Shown here: piece by piece, positions 11,022 through 23,959 of the stretch | How positions within the stretch are numbered: position 1 is the stretch's first letter | Layout of the letters: each line of letters begins with the position of its first letter | From: Pseudomonas abietaniphila | GTDB taxonomy: Bacteria; Pseudomonadota; Gammaproteobacteria; Pseudomonadales; Pseudomonadaceae | Assembly (NCBI RefSeq): GCF_039697315.1 | Contig: NZ_CP155619.1 | Location: forward strand, 3,596,001 to 3,660,000 | Length of the DNA: 64,000 nt | Reading direction: 5' to 3' | The notes under the pieces: generated by a model | Database searches by the model: none | The model's input: the letters and a program-made list of their open reading frames with translations, nothing else | Told to the model about the DNA's origin: nothing | Made by a program: the position numbers and the translations under genes

Positions 11022-11405
11022 ATGAGAAATGCCAAGACGATTAAATCTGCCATGACGGTGGTTGCAATGCTTAGTGCAGGATCGGCTATTGCAACGCCGC
11101 AGGTTACCGTAAGCTTTACTAACAATACGACGGAGTTTGCGACTTACCAGCCCGGTAGTAGCCGGAACGAAACAACGACTTACTCGAACGCATCGCCGAA
11201 GCCATCAAATGTGCCGCCAGGGGCTAGCGAGAGCTATACAGTTCGCGCTACAGGCTCCTCGCCAATCACTTATGGGATGGTGACATACAGGTCGGGCAGC
11301 AAATCATGCCAGTTTACGACCAGTTATCTGATGAACTCTACGCCGGGCGGTGTTAGAACTCCTAAGTGGAATAAAAATGCCGTCGCTAGTGGGTGCGAGA
11401 TGTGA
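11022..11405 (+). CDS. Small secreted protein of unknown function
   Basis: A 127-aa protein with a clear Sec signal peptide: MRNAKTIKS, then a hydrophobic run, ending GSAIA before TPQVTVSF. The mature part (about 103 aa) is rich in Ser, Thr, Asn and Gly (TVSFTNNTTEF, PSNVPPGASESYTV) and looks like a small beta-sandwich; two Cys remain and could form a disulfide. The ATG at 11022 is chosen over 11013 because AAGAGG ends nine bases upstream. The region is visibly AT-richer than its neighbours, a hint of recent acquisition. The beta-rich pattern weakly recalls aegerolysin-like or other small pore-forming folds, but I cannot support that assignment. Confidence 0.7.
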   Translation: MRNAKTIKSAMTVVAMLSAGSAIATPQVTVSFTNNTTEFATYQPGSSRNETTTYSNASPKPSNVPPGASESYTVRATGSSPITYGMVTYRSGSKSCQFTTSYLMNSTPGGVRTPKWNKNAVASGCEM

Positions 11406-11536
11406 CATCAGCATCACCGCTGTGAACTATTCCAATCATGATTGGAGCGTAAATCTCATAATGCGTTAATAGGCTCAGCTTAAGGATGGCCGCTAAATAG
11501 GTGGCCATCTTGAATATCACAATACTGAAGGGCGAT

Positions 11537-13928
<2,392 letters not shown>

Positions 13929-16900
13929 TCAGTCGAGCTTGACGTCCGGCGGCTCAGGCACATCCTTCGGGGCGGACGGCATGGCCGTCGGCGAGGCAGG
14001 CGCCGGGGCGACGGTTTTCGTCTCTGGCTCGATCGGCACCATCTTGTATTCCTGTCCCTGCATGTTCTTGAGATAAACCTCCATCTGCCGGAACGAGATG
14101 TTGATGTGCTGCTTCTTGAATTCCTTGTTGATGAAGCGGTTGATCTCGTCGAGCACCGGGTTGCGGTCGCCAAGGTCACGCACGTGCATGCGCAGTTCGT
14201 GATCCAGCGTGCTTTCACCAAAATTCAGGAAGTACACAATCGGCGCAGGTTCCTTGAGCACGCGCGGATTGTCATTGGCGGCTTTGAGCAGCAGGTTGCG
14301 CACCAGGTCCAGATCGGAGCCATAGTCCACGCCCAGCTTGAGCGTGACGCGGGTAATGGTGTCGGTCAGCGACCAGTTGATCAGTTGCCCGGTGATGAAC
14401 GTCTTGTTCGGGACAATGATGTCTTTGCGGTCGAAGTCGGTGATGGTCGTTGCACGAATGCGGATCTTGCTGACCGTCCCCGACAGGTTGCCGATGGTGA
14501 TGGTGTCGCCGATTCGGACCGGGCGTTCGAACAGGATCATGATGCCGGAGATGAAGTTCGCGAAGATCTCCTGCATGCCGAAACCGAGGCCGACCGACAG
14601 CGCGGCAACCAGCCATTGCAGCTTGTCCCAGCTGACGCCCAGCGCCGACAGCGTGGAGACGAAGCCGACGCCCGCAATGATGTAGGACAGCAGCGTCGTC
14701 GTGGCGTAAGAGCTGCCCTGCTTGAGGTTCAGCTTCGACAGCACCAGCACTTCCAGCAAGCCGGGCAGGTTACCCGCGAGCACGAAGGTGATGCCGATGA
14801 TCACCAGTGCGCCGATGAGGTCGCCCAGGCTGATCGGCACCATGCTCATGTTGGCGCCGGTGCCACTCGTGTACTCGTACAGGGTGATGTTGTCCAGGTA
14901 CGAGAACACGGTGATCAGATCGGCCCAGACGAAGTAGAGCGCCCCGACGAAGCCGGCCAGCAAGGCCAGACGAATCAGTCGCAGCGACTGCTGGTTGACC
15001 TGTTCGATGTCCAGTGTCGGCTCTTCCACCGGTATCTCGCCGTCGCCCGCCTCTTTGGCCGCCTGACGTTTTGCCAGCGCTCGCTGATAGGCCAGACGCC
15101 GCGCCGCGACGCCAAGTCCGCGAACGAAGGCCGCTTCGATGACCAGCCACAGCATCAGCACATAGAGGGTGTCGATCAGTCGGTCGCTGAGTTTCAGCGC
15201 GGTGTAGTAGTAGCCGAAGCACACGGCGACGAACAGCGCGATCGGCAGCGCGGTGAAGGCAAGGCCCACGGCACGCCGGAACAGCGAGGCGTTCTGGTGG
15301 GTCGGGCTGGTCAGCAGCAACCGGCCGAGCAGCCACGCCATCAAGGCGTAGCAGGTCAGCACCACGGCGATGCCGATGACGTCGTCCGCCAGCGCTGAAG
15401 GTTCGTGCTCCGCGACGGCAACCACGGTGACCAGCGCCAGCACCACCAGACCCAGGCGACGAATCCAGCCACGCAGGAATTCCACCTGCGACTTTTCCCA
15501 ACGGAAGTGCAGTTGCGCTACGCCGCCGGGTGCCAGGATGCGGTAGGCCGTATAGAACACCAGCCAGGCCAGCGAGATTTGCAACAGTGCGGCGCCCAGA
15601 TTGACGTTCTGTTCCCGCGCGTCAATCTGCAACGCCAGCGCACACGACGCCAGCGCAAGTGACAGCGGCATGGCCAGCAAGATGTTGATGAAAATCGCCA
15701 GCGGCGTTTGCCACTGCCGATCGCGCTTGAAGTGCCCGATGTCTCCGTGAAGCCGGTTGAGCTTGTCGTACAGCGCCTTGCGCTTCCACATCAGTGCGCC
15801 GATCACCAGCAGCAGAGGCAGGAAAATCAAAGGGCGCTGGGTCAGGCCGTCGGCCAGTTCGCTGAGGCTGGACGTCCAGGGCAGGGTCGTGACCTGTTTC
15901 ATCAACCGCGGCTGAACACGCTCGAACCATTCCAGATCCAGCGGTTTGTTGCTCGGGATCCAGAACATCTGCTCGTCGAGGGTCTGACGCAGGCTGAGCG
16001 CCGTGCTGACCAGTTGCTTCTGGTTCAGCTGCAGGGTGATGGATTCGTTGAGCAGCGCGCTCAGTTCGCGATTCAGGCGTTCCAGCAGGTCGGTTCGGGT
16101 GGTCGCCAGATCCAGCAGGGTCTTGCGCAGCGCGGGCGTGACATCTTCCGGCTTCTGCGTTGCGAGCAGCGTGTCGACATAGTTGCCCGGGTTGCTCATC
16201 TCTTCGCGCTGCTGATTGACCTCGAACTGGTACAGGCGGATGTCAGCGATTTCATCGGCCAGGCCGCTGTCGAGTTTGAGCTTCGGCAGGGACTGCTTCT
16301 GTTTGTAGAGAATCTTGGAGAGCAGCAGGCTGCCGCTCAACACGTTGATCTGCTCGTCCAGCGCCTGATCGGTCTGGGTGATGGCATCCAGCTGGGTCTT
16401 GGTCTTGAGGTTCTGTTGAGTCAGCTCGTTGAGGCGGTCGGTGCCGCGCAACAGGTAGTCGGAGAGTTTGAGGTTCGCCGCACTTTCAGTCGCCAACAGG
16501 CTGCTTCCGCCGGCTTTCTGCGCTTCGATCGACAGCTGCGTCACGGTTTCCTGGGACTGCGCGCGGCGTTTGTCGTTGATCAGGGTCTGCAGGTCCTGAA
16601 TTTCCTGATCCTGACGGGCGACCTTTTCGGTGAGCAAGTCGCGTTGACTGCCACCCAGATCCTGCAACTGGCTATTACCCGCCAGTTCCTGACGACGCAG
16701 CGCGATCAGGGCGTTGATCGAGGCCAGTTCAGCGTTCAGCTGATTGCGTTGGTCGGCATTGATTGTCTTGCCGGCGTCCTTGCCGCTCTTGAGGATGCCG
16801 TTGATGGTCTGGATGCGCGTCTGGCTGCTGCTGATTTCCGCTTGCGCACGCTCGGGGCGGGTCTGAGCGGTGATCGTCATGCTGTTGGCATCGTTCAGGG

Positions 16901-17309
16901 CTTTCTGCAGGTCAGCCTGTTGAGCGCTGCGGTCGCTGAGCATCTGTTCAAGCTGCGGAACGCTCATATTGGCGTAACGCTGGGCGACAGGCATCTGACG
17001 AATGCCTTTGAGGCGTGTCAGCTCTTTCTGGTTCTCGGTGGTCTGCCTGGGCGCGTCGGCCAGCTGCTTTTTCAGGTCATCGAGCTTCTTCTGGTTTTCC
17101 TTCTGGCTGGCGAGGAAAGCGAGCGTCTGCTCCAGCACTTGCTGCATTGCCTTTTGATCGTCAGGCGACAGTTTGCGGTCGGCGATCTTGTCCAGGCTCT
17201 GCTGAACGGCTTCGCTGGAAGGTGGAGGCGTATCGGCGGCAAGCGCCGGCAGTGACGACAGGCATAGCCCAAGCAGGGCCGAGGCAAAAAAAGTACGCAG
17301 CGTGAACAT
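13929..17309 (-). CDS. mscK: Large mechanosensitive channel of the MscK/KefA type
   Basis: An inner-membrane channel of 1126 aa, opened by membrane tension and releasing solutes during hypo-osmotic shock. A signal peptide (MFTLRTFFASALLG to LPALA) is followed by a long Gln- and Leu-rich periplasmic region (about 30-470), predicted coiled coil. About eleven hydrophobic segments follow, then the MscS core whose pore helix is followed by MQEIFANFISGIMILFERPV. The tail is Pro/Ala/Thr-rich. The ATG at 17309 is favoured because it starts the signal peptide; GTG at 17315 is possible. It lies just downstream of the cvrA-type antiporter gene on the same strand. E. coli MscK is of similar length. Confidence 0.9.
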   Translation of the reverse strand: MFTLRTFFASALLGLCLSSLPALAADTPPPSSEAVQQSLDKIADRKLSPDDQKAMQQVLEQTLAFLASQKENQKKLDDLKKQLADAPRQTTENQKELTRLKGIRQMPVAQRYANMSVPQLEQMLSDRSAQQADLQKALNDANSMTITAQTRPERAQAEISSSQTRIQTINGILKSGKDAGKTINADQRNQLNAELASINALIALRRQELAGNSQLQDLGGSQRDLLTEKVARQDQEIQDLQTLINDKRRAQSQETVTQLSIEAQKAGGSSLLATESAANLKLSDYLLRGTDRLNELTQQNLKTKTQLDAITQTDQALDEQINVLSGSLLLSKILYKQKQSLPKLKLDSGLADEIADIRLYQFEVNQQREEMSNPGNYVDTLLATQKPEDVTPALRKTLLDLATTRTDLLERLNRELSALLNESITLQLNQKQLVSTALSLRQTLDEQMFWIPSNKPLDLEWFERVQPRLMKQVTTLPWTSSLSELADGLTQRPLIFLPLLLVIGALMWKRKALYDKLNRLHGDIGHFKRDRQWQTPLAIFINILLAMPLSLALASCALALQIDAREQNVNLGAALLQISLAWLVFYTAYRILAPGGVAQLHFRWEKSQVEFLRGWIRRLGLVVLALVTVVAVAEHEPSALADDVIGIAVVLTCYALMAWLLGRLLLTSPTHQNASLFRRAVGLAFTALPIALFVAVCFGYYYTALKLSDRLIDTLYVLMLWLVIEAAFVRGLGVAARRLAYQRALAKRQAAKEAGDGEIPVEEPTLDIEQVNQQSLRLIRLALLAGFVGALYFVWADLITVFSYLDNITLYEYTSGTGANMSMVPISLGDLIGALVIIGITFVLAGNLPGLLEVLVLSKLNLKQGSSYATTTLLSYIIAGVGFVSTLSALGVSWDKLQWLVAALSVGLGFGMQEIFANFISGIMILFERPVRIGDTITIGNLSGTVSKIRIRATTITDFDRKDIIVPNKTFITGQLINWSLTDTITRVTLKLGVDYGSDLDLVRNLLLKAANDNPRVLKEPAPIVYFLNFGESTLDHELRMHVRDLGDRNPVLDEINRFINKEFKKQHINISFRQMEVYLKNMQGQEYKMVPIEPETKTVAPAPASPTAMPSAPKDVPEPPDVKLD

Positions 17310-17345
17310 AGACACCGGGTCGAACGATCAGGAAAGGAGAGCAGT

Positions 17346-19088
<1,743 letters not shown>

Positions 19089-19317
19089 GGGCGGTACTCC
19101 AGACGAAAGCAAAAATGGAAAGCACGGGCGGACTGACCATGCAGTCGGCGTGCCAAGGGATTTAACCTGTTGAATTGGCAGGCTGTCAAAGCTTTGCCAA
19201 TTAATACGGCCCTCGCCGACGCGACGAATAATCCCCCTCGCCATAAATAGTTACCGCCTCCGGCCTTTTCAAACTGGTTACGTGCATGACTTTCCTACAA
19301 CACAAGGACAGGAAGTC
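19089..19317. promoter_or_regulatory. Divergent region between cvrA and toxin gene
   Basis: The 229-bp gap must contain promoters for both genes. It includes an inverted repeat TTGGCA (19175-19180) / TGCCAA (19195-19200) and is AT-richer near 19230-19260. No hrp box or sigma-54 element is visible. Confidence 0.4.
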
Positions 19318-21891
19318 ATGCAGTCAGCCACGCTCGGAATGACCACCGTCAGCGCGCCCCACGCGCTATTTACCGGCGAAACCCTCAAACGACGCGCAGC
19401 CACGCTCATGGGTACATACCCGGATCTTTACGCCATGGCCTTTCAGGCTGCCCGTGCGATTGTCATCAAGCACACGGGCAAGCCCTTGGACCCGGCGAAG
19501 GTGTTTTGGCATCGCTTTAACCGGGCGAACAACAGTGGCGCGACTTTCACCGGCTGGGAGCACCTCGGGCCCCCGTCCGAATCCATGACGCTTATCGAAC
19601 TGGTCATGCATCGCTTCAGCGCCAGTGACACCGTGTCCGCCGATGAGTTGAACACCTACAGCGGCTTTTACACGGTGGGTGCCGATCAACAGTTTTATAA
19701 CGAAAACAACGAAGTCCCGATGTTGCCCAGCGACGTCTTGCAGGATTTCTGGACGCTGGATTTCGCCGCTGATTGCAAGCAAAAGGTCGAGGCGTTCTGG
19801 CGTGCACATGAGCAGGACTTCTGCACGTTCGCCAAGATCAACCTGCTGTCGTCGGCAGGCCTGGCGTTGAGCAAAAAGCGGTTGTCGATGGGCGATTTTC
19901 AAACCGTGCTGATGGCTGTCACCGGTGCCACCGACCCGCGCGTGACTTGGGACATGCTGCAAGAGAACCCGGGCTTTTCGGCGGGTGTGACGATGCAGGT
20001 GTTTCAGCTCGCAGGGCATGAAGCCAGGGACATGCTGCTCATCAAGGACGGGCAGGGCCGGCAGATCGTAGTCAAGCCTGACGCGCAACCGCTGTTCCAT
20101 TGTTTTGCCGATGAGCAAGCGCTGTATCAATGGGTGCAATCGCAACTGGGCGAGCCGGAAACCAAGGCGGCGTTGCTGGCGCATTTTGCGCGAGGGCCCG
20201 AGCAGCTGGCATTTGCAGACGCCAGACTGACAGCGCGCGCTGCTCAGCCATGGTCGGCCGAGCAGACGCTCATCGGCGATTCCCCGGCCGCGAGCCCGCA
20301 GTCTGTTTTCGAGCGCCTGCGTGACACTGCACAGCATGAAATGAACGAGGACCTCAACGCCCAATTGACCAGCAATGCCAGTCTGCGCAAACAGATGTGG
20401 ATCGGCTATCTAGGCGCGTTCATTCGTGTGGCAGGCGGTGTGGCGCCGCTGGCGTGGCCGGTTGCGCTGACCCTGGTGGGCGCCGGCATCGCCAGTGTCG
20501 GTTTGAACATCGACCAGGCCATCCATGGGCGTACCAAGACGCTGCGCAAGGCGGGTGTGACCGGCGCGATCATCAACGCGGTGTACCTGTTTCTCAACCT
20601 GCCGCTGTTGGTCAGCATCGGTCGTGCGGCTGAGGCTGCGTCGTTTCCTGAGCGTGCATCCGGAACGGACACTGAGTCACTGGCGGGCCTTGAGGGCAAT
20701 GAGGTACTCGACGACATCCCCGCAGACGCAGGGACCGGCAAGGCTCGTGGCGTACATGTGTTGGAAAACGGCGAAACCTGGATCACCCTCGGTGACCTGC
20801 CCTATCGGGTGCGCTATCTGAACGACCTCAAGACCTGGGCCATCGTCGATCCGCACAATCCGTTCGCGTTCAGCGGCGCTCGACCGGTACGGCTCAATGC
20901 GCTGGATCAGTGGGAATTGCTTGAACCGCCAAAACTGGTGGGCGGGAAACCACCGGTGGAGACGCCAGGCGAAGCGCCCAAGGCGTCCGGTTCCCAGGCA
21001 GGGAAGCCTTACGCCACGACCTCGTCGCCCTTCTGGGACACCCACATGCAATTCAACCTGGATGAAGAGCGTCGCCTTTCGGCGTTGGGTAATCAGCGTC
21101 AGGCATCGGCAGTCAATGTGTACGAACTGGACTCCGACGAGGAAGTGGTTTCCGACTCAGAGGGTGAAGACGTGGTTATCGACGCCTGGAATGAAAAGCA
21201 CCGGGTGTTCAAAACCACAGACAATGCTTACTTCGGGGGTGCGATCACTCGCTACACCGAGGACGACGATGCCTACAACGTTTTCTTGCGCACCGGAGAG
21301 CAGCGGGGCGCTGATCAAATCGAGGCGATCGAGCGTTTGGTCGAGGACATCTCCGAGGTGGAGCCTAACAACGACGTCGCGCTGTATCGAGGCGGCAGTG
21401 GTGAGCGCGGCACATCGGGAAAAGTGTTTCGTGAGGGCACGCTTAAAGCGGGCGATGTTCTGGTCAACACCGACATCACGTCGTTCAGTGAAAACCCTTA
21501 CATCGCCCGGGTGTTCGCCAGTAGCCAGGGCGGCGCCTCATCGGCAAGCCACGAAGGCGCGATCACCTTCGATGACACCTCGGTGGTCTTTGAATTACCG
21601 GCGGGCGAATACCTGAACGCAACCCCCATCAGCCCGTTCTCTGCCAGTCCGAATGAAGTCGAATCCGTGTTCCTGCCAGGCCGCTACTTCCAGATTCAAC
21701 GCATCGAAGAAGTGGCGGGCAGCAACTATCGATTCATGAATGTTCAACTCAGACAGATCCCGGTCGAGCAGGTGTCGGGCCCCGCGTATGACTTGCGCAC
21801 CGGCGAGGTGTTCAGCCGAGACCAGTACGCCGCCAGACTGGGCGAAGACGCGAAGGCGCTGGTGGACGCTTTTTTCCCTCCGAAACCCTGA
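19318..21891 (+). CDS. Putative toxin: dermonecrotic-toxin-like N-terminus with C-terminal ADP-ribosyltransferase
   Basis: An 857-aa multidomain protein. Residues about 20-250 resemble the N-terminal region of the large Pseudomonas dermonecrotic-toxin-like proteins (DUF6543 type), with ADELNTYSGFYTVGADQQFY and LQDFWTLDFAADCKQKVEAFW. Residues about 370-440 are hydrophobic and Gly/Ala-rich (GGVAPLAWPVALTLVGAGIA), a likely membrane-insertion segment. The last 180 residues fit an R-S-E ADP-ribosyltransferase: R691 in LYRGG, the TSFS motif (S722, S724) and E780-V-E782 followed by SVFLPGRYFQI. The ExE form points to arginine-specific mono-ADP-ribosylation. The ATG at 19318 has an AGGA/AGGAAG site upstream; a GTG at 19282 is in frame. 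There is no Sec signal. The secretion route and target are unknown. It sits between two core genes, nine bases from the next stop codon. Confidence 0.82.
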   Translation: MQSATLGMTTVSAPHALFTGETLKRRAATLMGTYPDLYAMAFQAARAIVIKHTGKPLDPAKVFWHRFNRANNSGATFTGWEHLGPPSESMTLIELVMHRFSASDTVSADELNTYSGFYTVGADQQFYNENNEVPMLPSDVLQDFWTLDFAADCKQKVEAFWRAHEQDFCTFAKINLLSSAGLALSKKRLSMGDFQTVLMAVTGATDPRVTWDMLQENPGFSAGVTMQVFQLAGHEARDMLLIKDGQGRQIVVKPDAQPLFHCFADEQALYQWVQSQLGEPETKAALLAHFARGPEQLAFADARLTARAAQPWSAEQTLIGDSPAASPQSVFERLRDTAQHEMNEDLNAQLTSNASLRKQMWIGYLGAFIRVAGGVAPLAWPVALTLVGAGIASVGLNIDQAIHGRTKTLRKAGVTGAIINAVYLFLNLPLLVSIGRAAEAASFPERASGTDTESLAGLEGNEVLDDIPADAGTGKARGVHVLENGETWITLGDLPYRVRYLNDLKTWAIVDPHNPFAFSGARPVRLNALDQWELLEPPKLVGGKPPVETPGEAPKASGSQAGKPYATTSSPFWDTHMQFNLDEERRLSALGNQRQASAVNVYELDSDEEVVSDSEGEDVVIDAWNEKHRVFKTTDNAYFGGAITRYTEDDDAYNVFLRTGEQRGADQIEAIERLVEDISEVEPNNDVALYRGGSGERGTSGKVFREGTLKAGDVLVNTDITSFSENPYIARVFASSQGGASSASHEGAITFDDTSVVFELPAGEYLNATPISPFSASPNEVESVFLPGRYFQIQRIEEVAGSNYRFMNVQLRQIPVEQVSGPAYDLRTGEVFSRDQYAARLGEDAKALVDAFFPPKP

Positions 21892-21900
21892 TGCGCTGAG

Positions 21901-23703
21901 TCAGAACCAATCGTTCTGCATCGACAGGCACACGTCATCACGGGCTTGCAAAATGGCCAGCTCGTGGTGACAGGACGGTACTTCCCATGTCAGAAAATAC
22001 CGCGCCGCCTGTAGTTTGCCGTTGTAGAAATCGGCGTCCGCCGTGTTGCCGGTATTTAATCCTTCCTGCGCGCGGATGGCTTGTTCCAGCCAGCGCCAGC
22101 CGATGACGGTGTGGCCAAACGCTTTGAGGTACAGCGCGGAGTTCGCCAGGGTTGCAGTGACTTTGCCTTGAGCGAGATCGGTCAGCAATTCCAGGGTGAC
22201 CGACTGCAGGCGAGCAACGAGTTGCTCCAGCGGCTGGCGCAGGATGGACAGCGATTCATGCGCCTGTGCTCGCTCACAAGTGTCGGCAATCAACCTGAGC
22301 AACTGTTTGAGGCCCGCGCCGCCGTTTTGCGCCAGTTTGCGGCCCAGCAGATCCAGTGACTGAATGCCGTGGGTGCCTTCATGAATCGGATTGAGGCGGT
22401 TGTCACGGTAGTACTGCTCGACCGGGTATTCACGCGTGTAGCCGTGACCACCCAGAATCTGGATCGCCAGCTCGTTGGCCTTGAGGCAGAACTCCGAGGG
22501 CCAGGATTTGACGATGGGCGTCAGCAGGTCGAGCAGCTCATGGGCGAGCTTGCGCTGCTCCTCGGTTTCGCCTGTCTGCGTGTCGTCGAACAGGCGGGCC
22601 GCGTAAAGTCCCAGGTCGAACGAGCCTTCCACGTACGCTTTCTGGGTCAGCAGCATGCGCTTGACGTCAGCGTGCTGAATGATCGAGACCGGCGCGCTTT
22701 CCGGGTTCTTGCTGTCTGGCAGACGACCCTGCGGGCGCTCGCGGGCGTACTCCAGTGAATACAGATAACCGGCGTAACCCAGCATGACGGCGCCCATGCC
22801 CACGCCAATCCGCGCTTCGTTCATCATCTGGAACATGTAGCTCAACCCGTGGTGCGGCTTACCCACCAGATAGGCTACGCACTGGCCTTTGTCGCCAAAA
22901 TTCAAGGCCGTGGACGTCGTTCCGCGCCAGCCCATCTTGTGAAACAGCCCGGCCAGCAGCACATCGTTGCGTGCGCCGAGACTGCCGTCGTCATTGACCA
23001 GGAATTTCGGCACGATGAACAGCGAAATGCCCTTCACGCCCGGCGGTGCGTCAGGCAGTTTGGCCAGCACCAGGTGGACGATGTTTTCCGACAGCGGATG
23101 GTCGCCGCCAGAGATAAAGATCTTGTTGCCGCGCAGCCGGTAAGTGCCGTCTTCGGCGGGCTCGGCACGGGTACGAATGTCCGACAGTGACGAGCCTGCG
23201 TGCGGCTCGGTCAACGCCATGGTGCCGAAGAAGCGGCCCTCGATCATCGGTTGCAGGAAACGCTGTTTCTGCTCGTCGCTGCCGAAGTTTTCGATGAGGT
23301 TCGCCGCGCCCATGGTCAGAAACGGGTAGGACGTCGACGCCGCGTTGGCTGACTGGAAATGCGCAAAACACGCTTGAGACAGCAGCGTCGGTAATTGCAT
23401 GCCGCCCGCTTCAAAGCTGCGCGCCGCGTTCAGAAAGCCGGCCTCCAGAAACGCGTCCACAGCCGGCTTGACCTCAGGAATCAACACGGCCTCACCGTTC
23501 TCATAACGGGGTTCGTTCTCGTCATTCTTGCGGTTGTGCGGCGCGAAGAACTTCTCGGCGATGGTCCGGGCGGTGGTGATCGCTGCGTCGAACGTCTCGC
23601 GGCTGTGCTCGGCAAAACGCTCACGTTGCGTCAGCGCTTCGGCATCCAGCACTTCATACAGCTCGAAAGCCAGATTGCGGGAACTGAGCAGCGTCTCGGA
23701 CAT
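21901..23703 (-). CDS. Acyl-CoA dehydrogenase, long form with C-terminal extension
   Basis: A 600-aa flavoprotein that oxidises an acyl-CoA to the 2-enoyl-CoA. It belongs to the long subgroup (about 590-600 aa, C-terminal extra domain) that includes DmdC-type 3-methylmercaptopropionyl-CoA dehydrogenases and several fatty-acid enzymes. Signatures are MALTEPHAGSSLSDIRT (FAD/substrate region) and QILGGHGYTREYPVEQYYRDNR near residue 440. The exact acyl substrate cannot be told from the sequence. As I recall, the P. aeruginosa orthologue is adjacent to the cvrA antiporter gene; here the toxin gene lies between them. Confidence 0.9.
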   Translation of the reverse strand: MSETLLSSRNLAFELYEVLDAEALTQRERFAEHSRETFDAAITTARTIAEKFFAPHNRKNDENEPRYENGEAVLIPEVKPAVDAFLEAGFLNAARSFEAGGMQLPTLLSQACFAHFQSANAASTSYPFLTMGAANLIENFGSDEQKQRFLQPMIEGRFFGTMALTEPHAGSSLSDIRTRAEPAEDGTYRLRGNKIFISGGDHPLSENIVHLVLAKLPDAPPGVKGISLFIVPKFLVNDDGSLGARNDVLLAGLFHKMGWRGTTSTALNFGDKGQCVAYLVGKPHHGLSYMFQMMNEARIGVGMGAVMLGYAGYLYSLEYARERPQGRLPDSKNPESAPVSIIQHADVKRMLLTQKAYVEGSFDLGLYAARLFDDTQTGETEEQRKLAHELLDLLTPIVKSWPSEFCLKANELAIQILGGHGYTREYPVEQYYRDNRLNPIHEGTHGIQSLDLLGRKLAQNGGAGLKQLLRLIADTCERAQAHESLSILRQPLEQLVARLQSVTLELLTDLAQGKVTATLANSALYLKAFGHTVIGWRWLEQAIRAQEGLNTGNTADADFYNGKLQAARYFLTWEVPSCHHELAILQARDDVCLSMQNDWF

Positions 23704-23830
23704 GGCGGCGTACCTTTTGTTGGAGTGCCATGAGTCTAGGTGTGCAGGGGAGGGGTGAACAGCAAGATTGATCTGGGTGATAGAGGGGTAGAACGCGGAT
23801 CGAATTCAGGCGTGATGAGCACCGCAAAAC

Positions 23831-23915
23831 TGTAGGAGCGCGCTTGCCCGCGATTGCGATCAACAGGCACCGATGGGGTGTCTGCATTGACGCATCGCGG
23901 ACAAGCGCTCCTCCA
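23831..23915. repeat. REPIN between acyl-CoA dehydrogenase and putA
   Basis: Inverted pair with TGTAGGAGCGCGCTTGCCCG on the left and CGGACAAGCGCTCCTCCA on the right. It lies in the gap between two same-strand genes. Confidence 0.75.
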
Positions 23916-23959
23916 TGAAGATTGCGTTTCGCCAGCTCCATGAAGCTGGCGCCCCGGAA

